64,000 nucleotides of DNA from Rhizobium vallis (GTDB lineage Bacteria; Pseudomonadota; Alphaproteobacteria; Rhizobiales; Rhizobiaceae). A program made the position numbers and the translations under genes. Under the pieces are notes generated by a model. The model searched no databases. It had not been told where the DNA came from and saw nothing but the letters and a program-made list of their open reading frames with translations. The stretch is from the NCBI RefSeq assembly GCF_003985155.1, contig NZ_ML133697.1, forward strand, positions 1-64,000, read 5' to 3'. Below are positions 43,351 to 52,230 of the stretch, in pieces (the stretch's first letter is position 1; the number at the start of each line of letters is the position of its first letter).

Positions 43351-45722
43351 AGTCTTCTCTTGTGGCGATTTCGGCAGCAGTCGTGGTGGCAACCGTCGTC
43401 ACCGGGCTGAAGGATCGTGCCGCCTTGCAGGAGAGGTTCGGTCTTGCGTCCGCCGGCAAGCCGGCGCCGGAGTTGATGATGATGGGCCGCATCAAGCCGA
43501 CGGAGGCTCCTGCCGCCAATCCCGAGTTCAATGTGCAAACTGTCGCCGACAAGATCGAGGCGATCACTTCTTCGCCGCCGTCGGGACCGGCTGCGACAGA
43601 ACCGAATGCCGCTGCGCCGCAGCCCGAGGGATCGCAATCCGTCGCGCCGCAGACAACCGCCCAGCCGGCGCCGGTCACCCCGCCTATCGTTTCCGAGCCG
43701 CCGCCACCGCAGCCGGCCGCGGCTCAGCCGCCGCCCGCCGTCGATGAAAGTGCGCTTCGTTATTTCGCGAGCCGCGGCGACAAGCTGCGCCTGCAAGCCG
43801 AAATCTCCCGCCTTCAGGCGCTCTACCCGAACTGGGTTCCGCCGGCCGATCCGCTCGCCGTGCCGCAAAATGGCGACAAGCAGCTTGAAGCCATGTGGAA
43901 GCTTTATTCCGATAGCCGTTATGCCGAGCTGCGCAAGGCGATCGCCGACCGCCGCGCAACCGATGCCGGCTGGCAGCCGCCGGCCGATCTGCTCGACCGG
44001 CTTGATGTCGCCGAGGCCCGCGCGCGTCTCATCAACGCCTCGGACCTCAAGCAATATGCGACCGTGGTCGATATCGCTGCCGCAACCCCGAGCCTGCTGA
44101 CCTGCAGCGAGGTCGATGTTCTCTGGCGTGTTGCCGAAGCCTTCATCCAGACGGAGAGGGCGCCGCGCGGCCAGGACGCTTATGCCTATATCCTGAAGAA
44201 CTGCGCCAATCCTGCCGAGCGGCAGGCGACGGTCGAAAAGGCCTCGACGCTGCTCGGCTACAAGCCGATGCAGGCGCTGCTCGCGCTGGAAAGGCCTGCC
44301 GCCGACGGCAGCAAGGAATTCGACGCGATCCGCGACAACCTCGCGCGGCGCTTCATGGCCGAAGGCAATGAAGATCCGAATCTCGCGATCGCGCCCGATT
44401 ATGTCGCCCGCGTCGAAAAACTTGGCGGCACTGAAGGGCTTGCCTCCGATGCGCTGCTGCTCGGCTGGTATCAGCTTCGCCGCAACAACGATGCCGATGC
44501 CGAGAAGTGGTTCCGCGCCGCCCGCGCCAAGGAGGATTCGGCCGCCGCTTCGCAGGGGCTGGCGCTGGCGCTGATTGCCCGCAAGGCGCCTGAGGAGGCC
44601 GAGGACGTGATGTTCCGCTGGCGCTCAGATTCCGATGATGCGACCGCTACCTATCTCGCTGCCACCGCCAACCTGATGGCGCTGCAGCCACCGGCCGATC
44701 TGGCCGAAGACGTGCTGCACCGAATCGCCGTGGAAGTCATCGCCCGGAAATATGTGCCGACCGCCCAGCAGTTCGGCTGGTATGCCCGCTCCCTCAACCA
44801 GTTCCAGACCGCCGCTCGCTGGTTCGAGACGGCGCTCGCCTGGAAGCCCGACGACGAACCATCCGCCTATGGCCTTGTCGTCACCCGCGACCAGCTGGGC
44901 GACCGCAAGGGCGTGCGCGACATCCAGCAGGCCTGGGCAGGCCGGTCGACCCGCATCACCAATCTTGAGGACACCTCGTCGCTGACGCTGAATGCCGTCA
45001 CGCCGCCGCCGGAAAAGGGTGCGCCTGCTGCGCAGCAAACGGCTCCCCAGCCATCCACGCAGCCGCCGCAGCGTCCCGCCGCGGCTGAGCCGTCTCCGGT
45101 CGAGCGCCGTACCGACATACAGCCGGGGCCGGAAATAGCCGTTCGCCCAACGAGGCCCGCGATGCAGACGGTCACCGTCCAGCGTGGTCCGCGCCAGACG
45201 CGGGGCTGCGCGACAACCGTCGATGCCAGGCAGCTCAGCCCGGCCGATGCGCTGTCGCGCGGTTGGTGCCTGATGGATATCAACCGGCCGATGGAGGCCA
45301 TCGCGGCCTTCGAGGCGGCACTGCAGAGCCCAGTGCGCAAGGATCGTGAGGACGCAGCCTATGGCCAGAGCCTCGCCTATCTGCGCGCCGGGCTTTCCAG
45401 CAATGCCGCTGTCGCAGCCACCAAGGCGCCGCAGAATCGCCAGCGTGCCGCCGAACTGCAGGTGGCGATCCTCGCCGACCGCGCGCTTTCGGCCTTCGAC
45501 GCTGGGCGTTACCGCGAAACCCTCATCTATCTCGATCAGCGCGCCCAGCTGCAGCAGGAACGCATCGACCTGATGGTCCTGCGTGGCTATAGCTATCTCA
45601 ATCTCAAAAGGTACGACGATGCGGGCCGCATCTTTGAAGCCGCGGCTGCGACCGGCAGCCGCGATGCCACCCGCGGCCTCGCCGACCTGCGCAGGATCAC
45701 TCATCCCGACGTCAATGACTGA
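43347..45722 (+). CDS. TPR-rich periplasmic protein of the cellulose operon
   Basis: This 791-residue protein has an uncleaved-looking N-terminal hydrophobic anchor (LVAISAAVVVATVVTG), a Pro-rich linker (about 60-130) and then helical TPR-like repeats (about 130-500 and 620-780, for example LLGWYQLRRNNDADAEKWFR and ARWFETALAWKPDDEPSAYG). A Pro/Gln-rich spacer near residues 550-610 separates the repeat blocks. It occupies the position of BcsC but lacks any C-terminal outer-membrane beta-barrel. The GTG at 43347 overlaps the bcsZ stop as GTGA and has GGAG at ideal spacing. Confidence 0.85.
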   Translation: MKSSLVAISAAVVVATVVTGLKDRAALQERFGLASAGKPAPELMMMGRIKPTEAPAANPEFNVQTVADKIEAITSSPPSGPAATEPNAAAPQPEGSQSVAPQTTAQPAPVTPPIVSEPPPPQPAAAQPPPAVDESALRYFASRGDKLRLQAEISRLQALYPNWVPPADPLAVPQNGDKQLEAMWKLYSDSRYAELRKAIADRRATDAGWQPPADLLDRLDVAEARARLINASDLKQYATVVDIAAATPSLLTCSEVDVLWRVAEAFIQTERAPRGQDAYAYILKNCANPAERQATVEKASTLLGYKPMQALLALERPAADGSKEFDAIRDNLARRFMAEGNEDPNLAIAPDYVARVEKLGGTEGLASDALLLGWYQLRRNNDADAEKWFRAARAKEDSAAASQGLALALIARKAPEEAEDVMFRWRSDSDDATATYLAATANLMALQPPADLAEDVLHRIAVEVIARKYVPTAQQFGWYARSLNQFQTAARWFETALAWKPDDEPSAYGLVVTRDQLGDRKGVRDIQQAWAGRSTRITNLEDTSSLTLNAVTPPPEKGAPAAQQTAPQPSTQPPQRPAAAEPSPVERRTDIQPGPEIAVRPTRPAMQTVTVQRGPRQTRGCATTVDARQLSPADALSRGWCLMDINRPMEAIAAFEAALQSPVRKDREDAAYGQSLAYLRAGLSSNAAVAATKAPQNRQRAAELQVAILADRALSAFDAGRYRETLIYLDQRAQLQQERIDLMVLRGYSYLNLKRYDDAGRIFEAAAATGSRDATRGLADLRRITHPDVND

Positions 45723-45797
45723 CGTTGACGCCGCCGCTGCTCTCAGTTACTCGCCTGCGTGGGGCCGCCCCGGCCTCCCGCCCGCAAGGAGAAACCC

Positions 45798-46466
45798 GTG
45801 TCCACTCTCCATGATATCCGCGACAGGTCTTATGATGCTTTCCTCTTCGACATGGATGGAACGCTGCTGAATTCCATCGCCGTCGTCGAACGTGTCTGGA
45901 GCGAGTGGGCAAGACGCCACGGCTTCGAGCCGGAGGTTTTCCTGAAGACGATTCACGGCATTCGCGCCAGCGACGTCATCCGCGGGCTCGGCCTGCCCGG
46001 CGTCGATCCGGCCCATGAGGCAGACCTGTTGCTTGCCGAGGAGATGGAGGATGTCTCCGGCATCGTCGAAATCCCCGGCGCCGTCCGCTTCCTCGACGCG
46101 ATCGCCGATGGCCGATGGGCGATCGTCACCTCGGCCCCGATCGAGCTCGCCAGGCGCCGCATGTCGGCTGCCGGCATCCCGATGCCGAAGGTCATCGTCA
46201 GCGGCGGGGAAGTCAAATCAGGCAAGCCCAGCCCCGAAGGCTACCTGCTCGGCGCAAGCCGCCTCGGCGTCGATCCGTCGAGATGCCTGGTCTTCGAAGA
46301 CGCCGTCGCCGGCATTCTCGCCGGGGAAGCCGCCGGCGCCGACGTGGCCGTCATCACCGAAACCCACGCCACGCCCTTCGAAACACCACATTTTTCGATC
46401 GCCAACTACCAGGCATGGCAACCCCGCCAGACCGCCGAAGGCCGGTTGATGCTGGCAAGCGTTTGA
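45798..46466 (+). CDS. HAD-superfamily phosphatase (beta-phosphoglucomutase-like)
   Basis: This 222-residue protein has HAD motif I DAFLFDMDGTLLNS, motif II in WAIVTSAP, motif III Lys in VKSGKPSPEGYLLGA and motif IV in CLVFEDAVAGI, plus a helical cap (about 30-90). It is close to the GPP/DOG1-like and beta-PGM phosphatase group, probably cleaving a sugar phosphate. GTG at 45798 is selected because AAGGAG sits six bases before it. It follows the TPR gene on the same strand but with a gap of 75 bp. Confidence 0.9.
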   Translation: MSTLHDIRDRSYDAFLFDMDGTLLNSIAVVERVWSEWARRHGFEPEVFLKTIHGIRASDVIRGLGLPGVDPAHEADLLLAEEMEDVSGIVEIPGAVRFLDAIADGRWAIVTSAPIELARRRMSAAGIPMPKVIVSGGEVKSGKPSPEGYLLGASRLGVDPSRCLVFEDAVAGILAGEAAGADVAVITETHATPFETPHFSIANYQAWQPRQTAEGRLMLASV

Positions 46467-46563
46467 GCATTCCCGATAAGCGTCTCTTTTTCTCGGAAGC
46501 AGGCTTTTTCCGCTTGCATTGCACGCGGTGAAAAACTAAACGAAGCAAGCCGTTTCGGCAGGT

Positions 46564-46640
<77 letters not shown>

Positions 46641-46881
46641 TTTAAAATAAATAACGCGACGAAATACGCCCCCAGAGTGTAGTCGCAAGAAAATCCCTTG
46701 GTTCTTTTTGGGACTCCTTCAGTTGGAGGAGGCAATATTTGTTGCTTTTTGTTAAGGTTATACCCGGTTCGTAGTTGAATACCCCAGTTTTGGATTGAAA
46801 ATAATCTGAAACCTCTTCGCATTCTCGCGAATAGGTGTAGATTTAACAGTGTCCCTGTCACAGATAGCCTAGTGCGAGCGC

Positions 46882-47103
46882 ATGGCCGATATAAAGCAGA
46901 ATGTAACTTGCAGGCAGAGCCTCGCCAGCGCGTTCCAGGCTCTGTCGGACGAGGCGGTCAAAGCCGGCTGGTCGGAGGGCGATGTCGCCTTGGCGCTCGC
47001 TGAACTTGCCGAGGAGCGGGTGATCGAGATCAGCGCCAAGGTGATTGTGGAAGGCTTCATGCCTTCTCACGTCTCCGCCTCAGGTAGCCGGCGCAACAGC
47101 TAA
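46882..47103 (+). CDS. small conserved-looking protein of unknown function
   Basis: This 73-residue, probably helical protein has a central SDEAVKAGWSEGDVALALAEL and EERVIEISAKVIVEG. There is no signal peptide and no recognised domain. The helical pattern and absence of low complexity make it look real. Its stop overlaps that of the DUF982 gene on the opposite strand by four bases. Confidence 0.6.
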   Translation: MADIKQNVTCRQSLASAFQALSDEAVKAGWSEGDVALALAELAEERVIEISAKVIVEGFMPSHVSASGSRRNS

Positions 47104-47378
47104 TTTAACGTCAACAATCCCGTCGTCTTCGCGGCCGTCACGAAGGATGCCTGCGCCGCGCGCGGGCTGCGCAACCCGTCGAGCGCGTCCAGGCAGTGCT
47201 GGGGCGCCACGCGATAATCGCGCCCGGGCTTGGCTGGCCATCTCTTCAAATATTCGACGGCCTCCCAAACGGTGGAAACGATCAGGCTGCTGTTTGGTGA
47301 AAGGACCCGGACAGGGGAGGGAAAGCGCTTTTCGCTCACGTCTGCACTCGTATGATTCCTGCTTCGAAACGCGCCCAT
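47100..47378 (-). CDS. DUF982 protein
   Basis: This 92-residue protein belongs to the rhizobial DUF982 family. Hallmarks are IVSTVWEAVEYLKRWPAKPGRDYR, the HCLDALDG segment and AQASFVTAAKTTGLL at the C-terminus. Many paralogues occur per rhizobial genome and the function is unknown. The ATG at 47378 lacks a strong ribosome-binding site. It is tail-to-tail with the gene ending at 47103. Confidence 0.78.
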   Translation of the reverse strand: MGAFRSRNHTSADVSEKRFPSPVRVLSPNSSLIVSTVWEAVEYLKRWPAKPGRDYRVAPQHCLDALDGLRSPRAAQASFVTAAKTTGLLTLN

Positions 47379-47523
47379 AACGCGTGGGACAAAATAATGT
47401 TCCGCAGAAATTTGCGCAGTTGCTAAAGTTAAGGCCCTCGCGCATAATGATTATATGCCGGTTGCGGAGGGCGGCCGGCAATGCAAGCGTGAATGCGTTT
47501 GCCCTCGGAGGGAATGCGGCGTG

Positions 47524-47736
47524 ATGTTACGATCATCAATTCATCCGCATGATTTGCCGCTGTTTTCGGAAGATCTCGATCTGCTTTCGCAGGTGCTCGA
47601 CAAGGTTTGCGACGAACGCGGCCTCGTCAAGACGACGCCGGAAGCCGAGCGGATCGGCGCGGTCATCATCCAGCTCTACCGGCAAGGCGTAAAGGACGGC
47701 GGCAAACTCGCCGACCTCGCCAAGACCTATCTCTGA
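47524..47736 (+). CDS. small protein of unknown function
   Basis: This 70-residue protein has SEDLDLLSQVLDKVCDERGL and EAERIGAVIIQLYRQGVKDG, which suggest two amphipathic helices. It is probably a cytoplasmic protein conserved in rhizobia, without a named domain. GGAGG lies about 12 bases upstream of the ATG. A GTG three bases earlier (47521) would have better spacing and add one residue. Confidence 0.65.
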   Translation: MLRSSIHPHDLPLFSEDLDLLSQVLDKVCDERGLVKTTPEAERIGAVIIQLYRQGVKDGGKLADLAKTYL

Positions 47737-47739
47737 CCT

Positions 47740-47889
47740 TCAGTTCTGCTCGATCGAGACACCGTTCTTGTCGATGCTCATCTCGATCCCCTGCGGCTTG
47801 CTTTCCTCATGGAAGACATAGGCGCCGAGGCCGATGACCGCGACGACAAGGATGCCAATGATGATGTAGAGATTATTGTTGCGGTTCAA
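47740..47889 (-). CDS. 49-residue single-pass membrane protein, TTG start
   Basis: The minus strand encodes LNRNNNLYIIIGILVVAVIG and then LGAYVFHEESKPQGIEMSID, ending in EQN. It has one transmembrane helix (about residues 7-25) followed by a short acidic periplasmic tail. The only in-frame start after an upstream stop codon is TTG at 47889, with GGGA about eight bases before it. The composition and the fit of an asparagine-rich head, helix and acidic tail support a real gene. It is tail-to-tail with the small gene ending at 47736. Confidence 0.65.
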   Translation of the reverse strand: MNRNNNLYIIIGILVVAVIGLGAYVFHEESKPQGIEMSIDKNGVSIEQN

Positions 47890-47948
47890 GAGGCTATCCC
47901 GGATTTGTCATGGGACAGCTTAAACGGCTTGGTGACGAATTGGTTCCG

Positions 47949-48242
47949 TCAGTCGTCGTTGGCGGCGTTGAGGTTTTCCGGTCGAATGCCGTCGTCGCTG
48001 GAGGTGCGTGCGCGTAGCCGGATCCCGGGACCGCCTTCGTCCTGATTGCCGCTGGACAGGAAGATGATGCCGTGCGCCTCGAGCGTGCTGCGCACATCGA
48101 ACAGTGCGTGCAGCTCGCCCGTAAATTCGCCGCTCTCAAGCGCCGTCACGGTCTCCACAGGCAGGCCGCTTGCGGCGGCGAGCTCTTCGATACTCATTCC
48201 GATCATGGCGCGTGCGCCGCGTATCTGCGTTGCCGTTATCAT
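47949..48242 (-). CDS. XRE-type helix-turn-helix regulator
   Basis: This 97-residue protein has an N-terminal Cro/C1 helix-turn-helix (about residues 5-58): TQIRGARAMIGMSIEELAAA, ASGLPVETVTALESG. The C-terminal part continues as FDVRSTLEAHGIIFLSSGNQ, typical of short rhizobial XRE regulators that end in a polar tail. ATG at 48242 is chosen over an in-frame start 25 codons upstream. Its target is unknown. Confidence 0.85.
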   Translation of the reverse strand: MITATQIRGARAMIGMSIEELAAASGLPVETVTALESGEFTGELHALFDVRSTLEAHGIIFLSSGNQDEGGPGIRLRARTSSDDGIRPENLNAANDD

Positions 48243-48324
48243 GGCGGAAAATCTAGCGCATTTGCAGCGCTTCTCAAGTGGCTCTGCGGTTGATTGACGA
48301 ACTAAGCGCCGCTGCACGCATTCT

Positions 48325-49506
48325 TCAGACTTCCCGCAATTTTACGCCAAATAGATCGTCATGCATGCGCTCGACCGCGATCCCTACGCCTCCCATGAGG
48401 GCTGCCCGACCGCCAAAACGGCTGATCTCGATACGCGGCGGATAGGGCGTGCAACGCGGCAGGAAACGCCGGATGGCGTCTACGAGTTCTGATCTTGCGC
48501 CAATGCTGCCGCCGATGATCACAATATCAGGGTCGAGAGTTGCTCCGATGGCAGCAATGGCGACCGCCACCAGCCTCGCGGTCTCTTCGATCGCAGCGGC
48601 CGCGCTTGTTTCTCCTGCATTGAACGCGGCAAAAAGATCGGCCACGGTGGATGCGTTGCGCCCGCCAAAACCAGTGTACCGGCGCAGCATCGCCACGCTG
48701 CCGACTGCGCTTTCGAAAGTTCCAAGCGTAAATCCGCCAGGGTCAAAAGCATCCCCGCCGATCGGAAGATAGGCGATTTCCCCGGCCGCGCCGCGCGCGC
48801 CGCGCAGCAGGGCCCCGTTGGCGATGATACCCATGCCGACACCGGTTCCGAGGGCAATGAAGGCAAAATTGCCGGTTTCGACACCGTGCCCCCGCCATCT
48901 CTCCCCTTGCGCGGCCAGGTTGACGTCATTTTCAACGATCACGGGGATGGCCATTCTCTCACTGAAGACTTGCCGCAGATCCATTGCGTCGATGCCGGGA
49001 ATGTTTGGCGCGACGTTGATGTGTCCGGTAGCCGGGTCGAGCACGCCCGGACTGCCGAGAACGACGAGACGGAGCTTGTCAGCCGTCGTCCCGGCCGCAA
49101 GGGCGAGTTCGGCGATAGTGTCGCTGAACTGATTGACGAGATGCTGCCCGCCGCGAGGGTCGGTGGATACTTTGGTTTCGGCAACCACGTTCCCCAGCAG
49201 ATCGCAAATAGCTGCGGCGATCTTGGTGCCCCCTAGATCGATGGAGACAGCCAGTCCTGCTTTCGCATTGATTTCGTAGGTAATCGCATTTCGGCCCGGG
49301 CGACCGTCTGTCTGCCCGACAGGTTTCAGCCACCCGTCATCCTCAAGGCCGCGCACGACATCGGAAATCGTCTGTTTCGATAGACCGGTCAGCTTGGCAA
49401 TATCGGCACGGGAGATCGACCCGTTCGCCAACACGGTTCGGATCACGGCATTGGTTGAAATCTTACGGGCGATGGGAGTCTGTGCGACAGGAGATGTCAT
49501 TGCCAT
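48325..49506 (-). CDS. ROK-family transcriptional repressor
   Basis: This 393-residue protein has an N-terminal winged helix (about 15-75, ISRADIAKLTGLSKQTISDV) and a ROK sugar-kinase-like domain with VSIDLGGTKIAAAICDLLG and VIVENDVNLAAQGERWRG. The typical zinc motif CxCGxxGCxE of ROK proteins is not present. It is divergent from the glycosidase/ABC module and is its likely sugar-responsive repressor. ATG at 49506 is used; ATG at 49500 and TTG at 49524 are alternatives. Inverted repeats at 49521-49550 and 49609-49631 are candidate operators. Confidence 0.86.
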   Translation of the reverse strand: MAMTSPVAQTPIARKISTNAVIRTVLANGSISRADIAKLTGLSKQTISDVVRGLEDDGWLKPVGQTDGRPGRNAITYEINAKAGLAVSIDLGGTKIAAAICDLLGNVVAETKVSTDPRGGQHLVNQFSDTIAELALAAGTTADKLRLVVLGSPGVLDPATGHINVAPNIPGIDAMDLRQVFSERMAIPVIVENDVNLAAQGERWRGHGVETGNFAFIALGTGVGMGIIANGALLRGARGAAGEIAYLPIGGDAFDPGGFTLGTFESAVGSVAMLRRYTGFGGRNASTVADLFAAFNAGETSAAAAIEETARLVAVAIAAIGATLDPDIVIIGGSIGARSELVDAIRRFLPRCTPYPPRIEISRFGGRAALMGGVGIAVERMHDDLFGVKLREV

Positions 49507-49520
49507 CCGGCTAGCTCGTT

Positions 49521-49550
49521 CCAATTAGTTCGGATCGCATACTTAATTGG
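49521..49550. promoter_or_regulatory. candidate ROK operator 1
   Basis: CCAATTAGT and ACTTAATTGG form an AT-rich inverted repeat, with one extra base in the right arm, centred about 30 bp upstream of the ROK gene start. This position suits autorepression. Confidence 0.5.
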
Positions 49551-49608
49551 GGCGATAGAGAGCCACAATTATCGCGACATATGAGGATTTGATACACCGA
49601 AGCCGACA

Positions 49609-49631
49609 ATTTGTCTATGTCCTTGACAAAT
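49609..49631. promoter_or_regulatory. candidate ROK operator 2 overlapping a promoter
   Basis: ATTTGTC and GACAAAT are perfect seven-base inverted repeats separated by nine bases. The right arm overlaps TTGACA at 49623-49628, a good -35 box for the rightward module; a possible -10 (TAGGCT) begins 16 bases later. Binding here would block the promoter. Confidence 0.5.
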
Positions 49632-49704
49632 GGAAAGTCGCCTGTAGGCTGGGGTGAACGTGCGATGCAAATGCGCGATGAAATAAAGAGGGTCGAGGAG
49701 AAGT

Positions 49705-49815
49705 ATGCGCCATACACATCGTCTGGTTGACTGTGCGCCCGTGAAGATCGCCCGAGGAGGAACTGGCCCAGGCTTGTCCAGTTGTTTTCTCTTTCGCGAC
49801 CTATCGTCTCTTTGA
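49705..49815 (+). CDS. possible 36-codon leader ORF
   Basis: ATG at 49705 is preceded by GAGGAG at 49695-49700. The frame encodes MRHTHRLVDCAPVKIARGGT and 16 more residues, ending at TGA 49813-49815, about 22 bp before the glycosidase start. It overlaps a hairpin (AACTGG 49761-49766 with CCAGTT 49778-49783, then T-rich sequence). It could be a leader peptide or simply chance. There is no homology to support it. Confidence 0.25.
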   Translation: MRHTHRLVDCAPVKIARGGTGPGLSSCFLFRDLSSL

Positions 49816-49837
49816 TTTGGCTGCCGGGAATTTGCGC

Positions 49838-51595
49838 ATGATAAAACCCGCCACCGACGGACAGCTTTCCGCCCAGGAACCCGTTCTACTGCCTGTCATG
49901 GCGCCACGCCTTCAGGCGGACGTCCATCCGGATGGCTACGCCGATCTTGCCTTGTGGGGGGCAGGCAGCCTGGGGCGTGTCAGATTTTCTCCGATCAGCG
50001 GCCCTTACACCTATGCCCCGAACCGGGTCGTCTCCAAACATGGCGGGATATTCGTCGCGCAGTCGCTGCCCGTTATGTTGATCGGCGGGGTAGCCCTTCA
50101 AGGCATCTATCCCGCCCGCCGTTGCGCGTGGTGGCACGAGCCGGCTGGGGAAGCCGCGAGAGTGAAGATCACTCGGGACCATCATCGGAAGACCTTCGAA
50201 ATGGCCTGGGGCGTGCTCATCGTGGAGGCCTCGGGTTCGGATTTGCGCATTGCTGTCGGCGCCTCAAGAGACGAAGCCGAGAAAGCGCTCAGCCTCACCA
50301 GCGAGGCCATCATTGCCGAAGCCGCTGAATATGTGGCGCGTTGCGATATGACGCCCGCGGCCGATCCGCTGATGCGCAGCATGGTCAGTCAGGGGATACA
50401 TGCCGCCCTTTCCAGCATAAGGCGCGACGAAAACGGCGCCTTCGCGGGTCTCGCCGCAGGGCAGGCCTATAGCGCTCCCGCGCGGACCTATTACCGCGAC
50501 GGTTACTGGACGATGCAGCCTCTTTTGATCCTGGCGCCTGAGGCGGTGCGCGACGAGATCCGGATTCTCGCCAAGGGAGTGCAGCCGGATGGAGAGGCTC
50601 CCAGCGGCGTGATCTTGACCGGACCGGCGCAGTCGGCGGCTTGGCAGCACTTTGTCGCCGACAGCAAGGCCAATCCGAAAAATCACAAAAGGGCAGTTCC
50701 CGAATACCATAACCGTCCGCAGGATTGGTGGAGCGATCACTTTGACAGCCCGCTTTTCTTCATTCTTTTCCTGGACGATTATTTCAGAGTTACCAAAGAC
50801 GTGGCCGAGGTCCAGCTGCACTGGCCGGTCGTGAAGGCGATCATGGATCGCTATCTCGGTCTGGCCGGCCCTGACAGCGTTCTGCCACTCAAGCCGCGCA
50901 ACGATCGGGACTGGGCCGACAATGTCTATCGCGACGGTCTCGTCTCGTATGACCTGGGTCTTTTCGTCGGCGCCATGGACGCGGTGGCAAGGCTTGGTGA
51001 GGGGCATGACCCGGCTCTTGCCGAACGCGCGCTCAAGACCGCAAGTCAGGCCCGCCAGGAAATCGAGGTCAAGCTCTTTGTGCCGGCAACGGGAGGGTAT
51101 ATCGACTACGGAACGCCTGGCGCCTTTGTCGAGGATCATCTGGTTCTCGACAGCCTGACCTTGTCGCGATTCAGTGCAATTTCAAAGCAGAGGGCCATCG
51201 GCTTACTGCGGGCTTTTGAAAGCAAACTGGAAACACGCAATAATCAAGAGCAGCCCTATGGCAGTTGGGGTGTCATGTGCGCCTATCCGCCATTCAAGCG
51301 GCAAAGCGATTTACGATCCAAGACGGCTTTCCCCTACCGCTACCACAATGGCTCGGACTGGCCCTACTGGGATGGCGCCTATGCAGAGGAACGCCTTCGC
51401 CACGGACTTGGAGGCGCACGCTACGCACTGACGCGCTGGTGGGAAACCTGCCTCGACAATGGCTGGATCGGCGCGGTGGAATATTTCTCGCCGCCTTATG
51501 GGCGTGGCTCGCTGCTTCAGGGCTGGAGCGCTATGCCGGCGGCAATAGTCTTGAAATATGGGCTGGACGCGGCAAATGCGGAGCCGACGTCATGA
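49838..51595 (+). CDS. six-hairpin glycosidase (glycogen-debranching-like)
   Basis: This 585-residue cytoplasmic protein has no signal peptide. It resembles COG3408/six-hairpin glycosidases: an N-terminal beta-sandwich (about 1-150) and an (alpha/alpha)6 barrel (about 175-560). The active-site-like blocks are YYRDGYWTMQPLLILAPE, EYHNRPQDWWSDHF, LKPRNDRDWADNVYRDGL and RYHNGSDWPYWDGAYA. The linkage specificity cannot be read. ATG at 49838 is used; a TTG at 49817 is alternative. It heads a catabolic module with the ABC transporter genes. Confidence 0.75.
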   Translation: MIKPATDGQLSAQEPVLLPVMAPRLQADVHPDGYADLALWGAGSLGRVRFSPISGPYTYAPNRVVSKHGGIFVAQSLPVMLIGGVALQGIYPARRCAWWHEPAGEAARVKITRDHHRKTFEMAWGVLIVEASGSDLRIAVGASRDEAEKALSLTSEAIIAEAAEYVARCDMTPAADPLMRSMVSQGIHAALSSIRRDENGAFAGLAAGQAYSAPARTYYRDGYWTMQPLLILAPEAVRDEIRILAKGVQPDGEAPSGVILTGPAQSAAWQHFVADSKANPKNHKRAVPEYHNRPQDWWSDHFDSPLFFILFLDDYFRVTKDVAEVQLHWPVVKAIMDRYLGLAGPDSVLPLKPRNDRDWADNVYRDGLVSYDLGLFVGAMDAVARLGEGHDPALAERALKTASQARQEIEVKLFVPATGGYIDYGTPGAFVEDHLVLDSLTLSRFSAISKQRAIGLLRAFESKLETRNNQEQPYGSWGVMCAYPPFKRQSDLRSKTAFPYRYHNGSDWPYWDGAYAEERLRHGLGGARYALTRWWETCLDNGWIGAVEYFSPPYGRGSLLQGWSAMPAAIVLKYGLDAANAEPTS

Positions 51596-51615
51596 GCATT
51601 GCGGCGCCGTCGGTT

Positions 51616-52230
51616 CTAGCGAGATCCCCCATCGATCCGCATTGCAAAGGCCACGGCGCCATCCCGTTCGAGTTCCGAAAAGCCGAGGTGACGGTAGAAG
51701 CCCCTGGCGCCTTCGTTATTTGGATCGACACCGAGATGCACGGCTCCGACCCCGTGATTTCGAAGCGCCTCAAGCTCAGTGTTGATCATCCTGCGTCCCC
51801 AACCGCTTGCCTGAAGGCCGGGAAGGATGTTGATATGGAGATGCGCAGGGTAATCGTCTTGAAGCCACGGCGTACCGCTGCGGGGATTCTCAATCCGTTC
51901 GATCACGTCGGCGTCGCGCGCGCGGGCGGGCGCCAGGCCGGCGATCTGCTGGCGGACGAACGGCCACCAGCTTGCGGCCAGGTCTCTGTCGAACTGGTTG
52001 GTATCCGGCACGCCGACGACATAACCGACCGTGCGGCCGTCCTGAACGAGAACAAAGGCAAAATCTCCCGCGAACTTGAGATAGGGCACCGACCAGATGT
52101 AACCGGGCAGATGCGGGTCGCTGTAAAGCGCGCTGGCATCCTGTCCGCCATTCGCGGTTTTGAGGCAGATGTCAAAAAGCGCCTCGCTGTCCGCGTCAGT
52201 CGCCGGGCGGATGAAGCAGTTGCTATCCAT
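51616..52230 (-). CDS. GNAT-family acetyltransferase
   Basis: This 204-residue protein has a GNAT fold: IRPATDADSEALFDICLKTA, DGRTVGYVVGVPD, HLHINILPGLQASGWGRRMI (motif A) and VDPNNEGARGFYRHLGF (motif B). The PHLPGYIWSVPYLKF insert resembles the C-terminal acetyltransferase-like domain of O-GlcNAcases, which hints at a carbohydrate or amino-sugar context. ATG at 52230 has GGAGG upstream. It is on the minus strand, interrupting the glycosidase and ABC genes. Confidence 0.82.
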   Translation of the reverse strand: MDSNCFIRPATDADSEALFDICLKTANGGQDASALYSDPHLPGYIWSVPYLKFAGDFAFVLVQDGRTVGYVVGVPDTNQFDRDLAASWWPFVRQQIAGLAPARARDADVIERIENPRSGTPWLQDDYPAHLHINILPGLQASGWGRRMINTELEALRNHGVGAVHLGVDPNNEGARGFYRHLGFSELERDGAVAFAMRIDGGSR

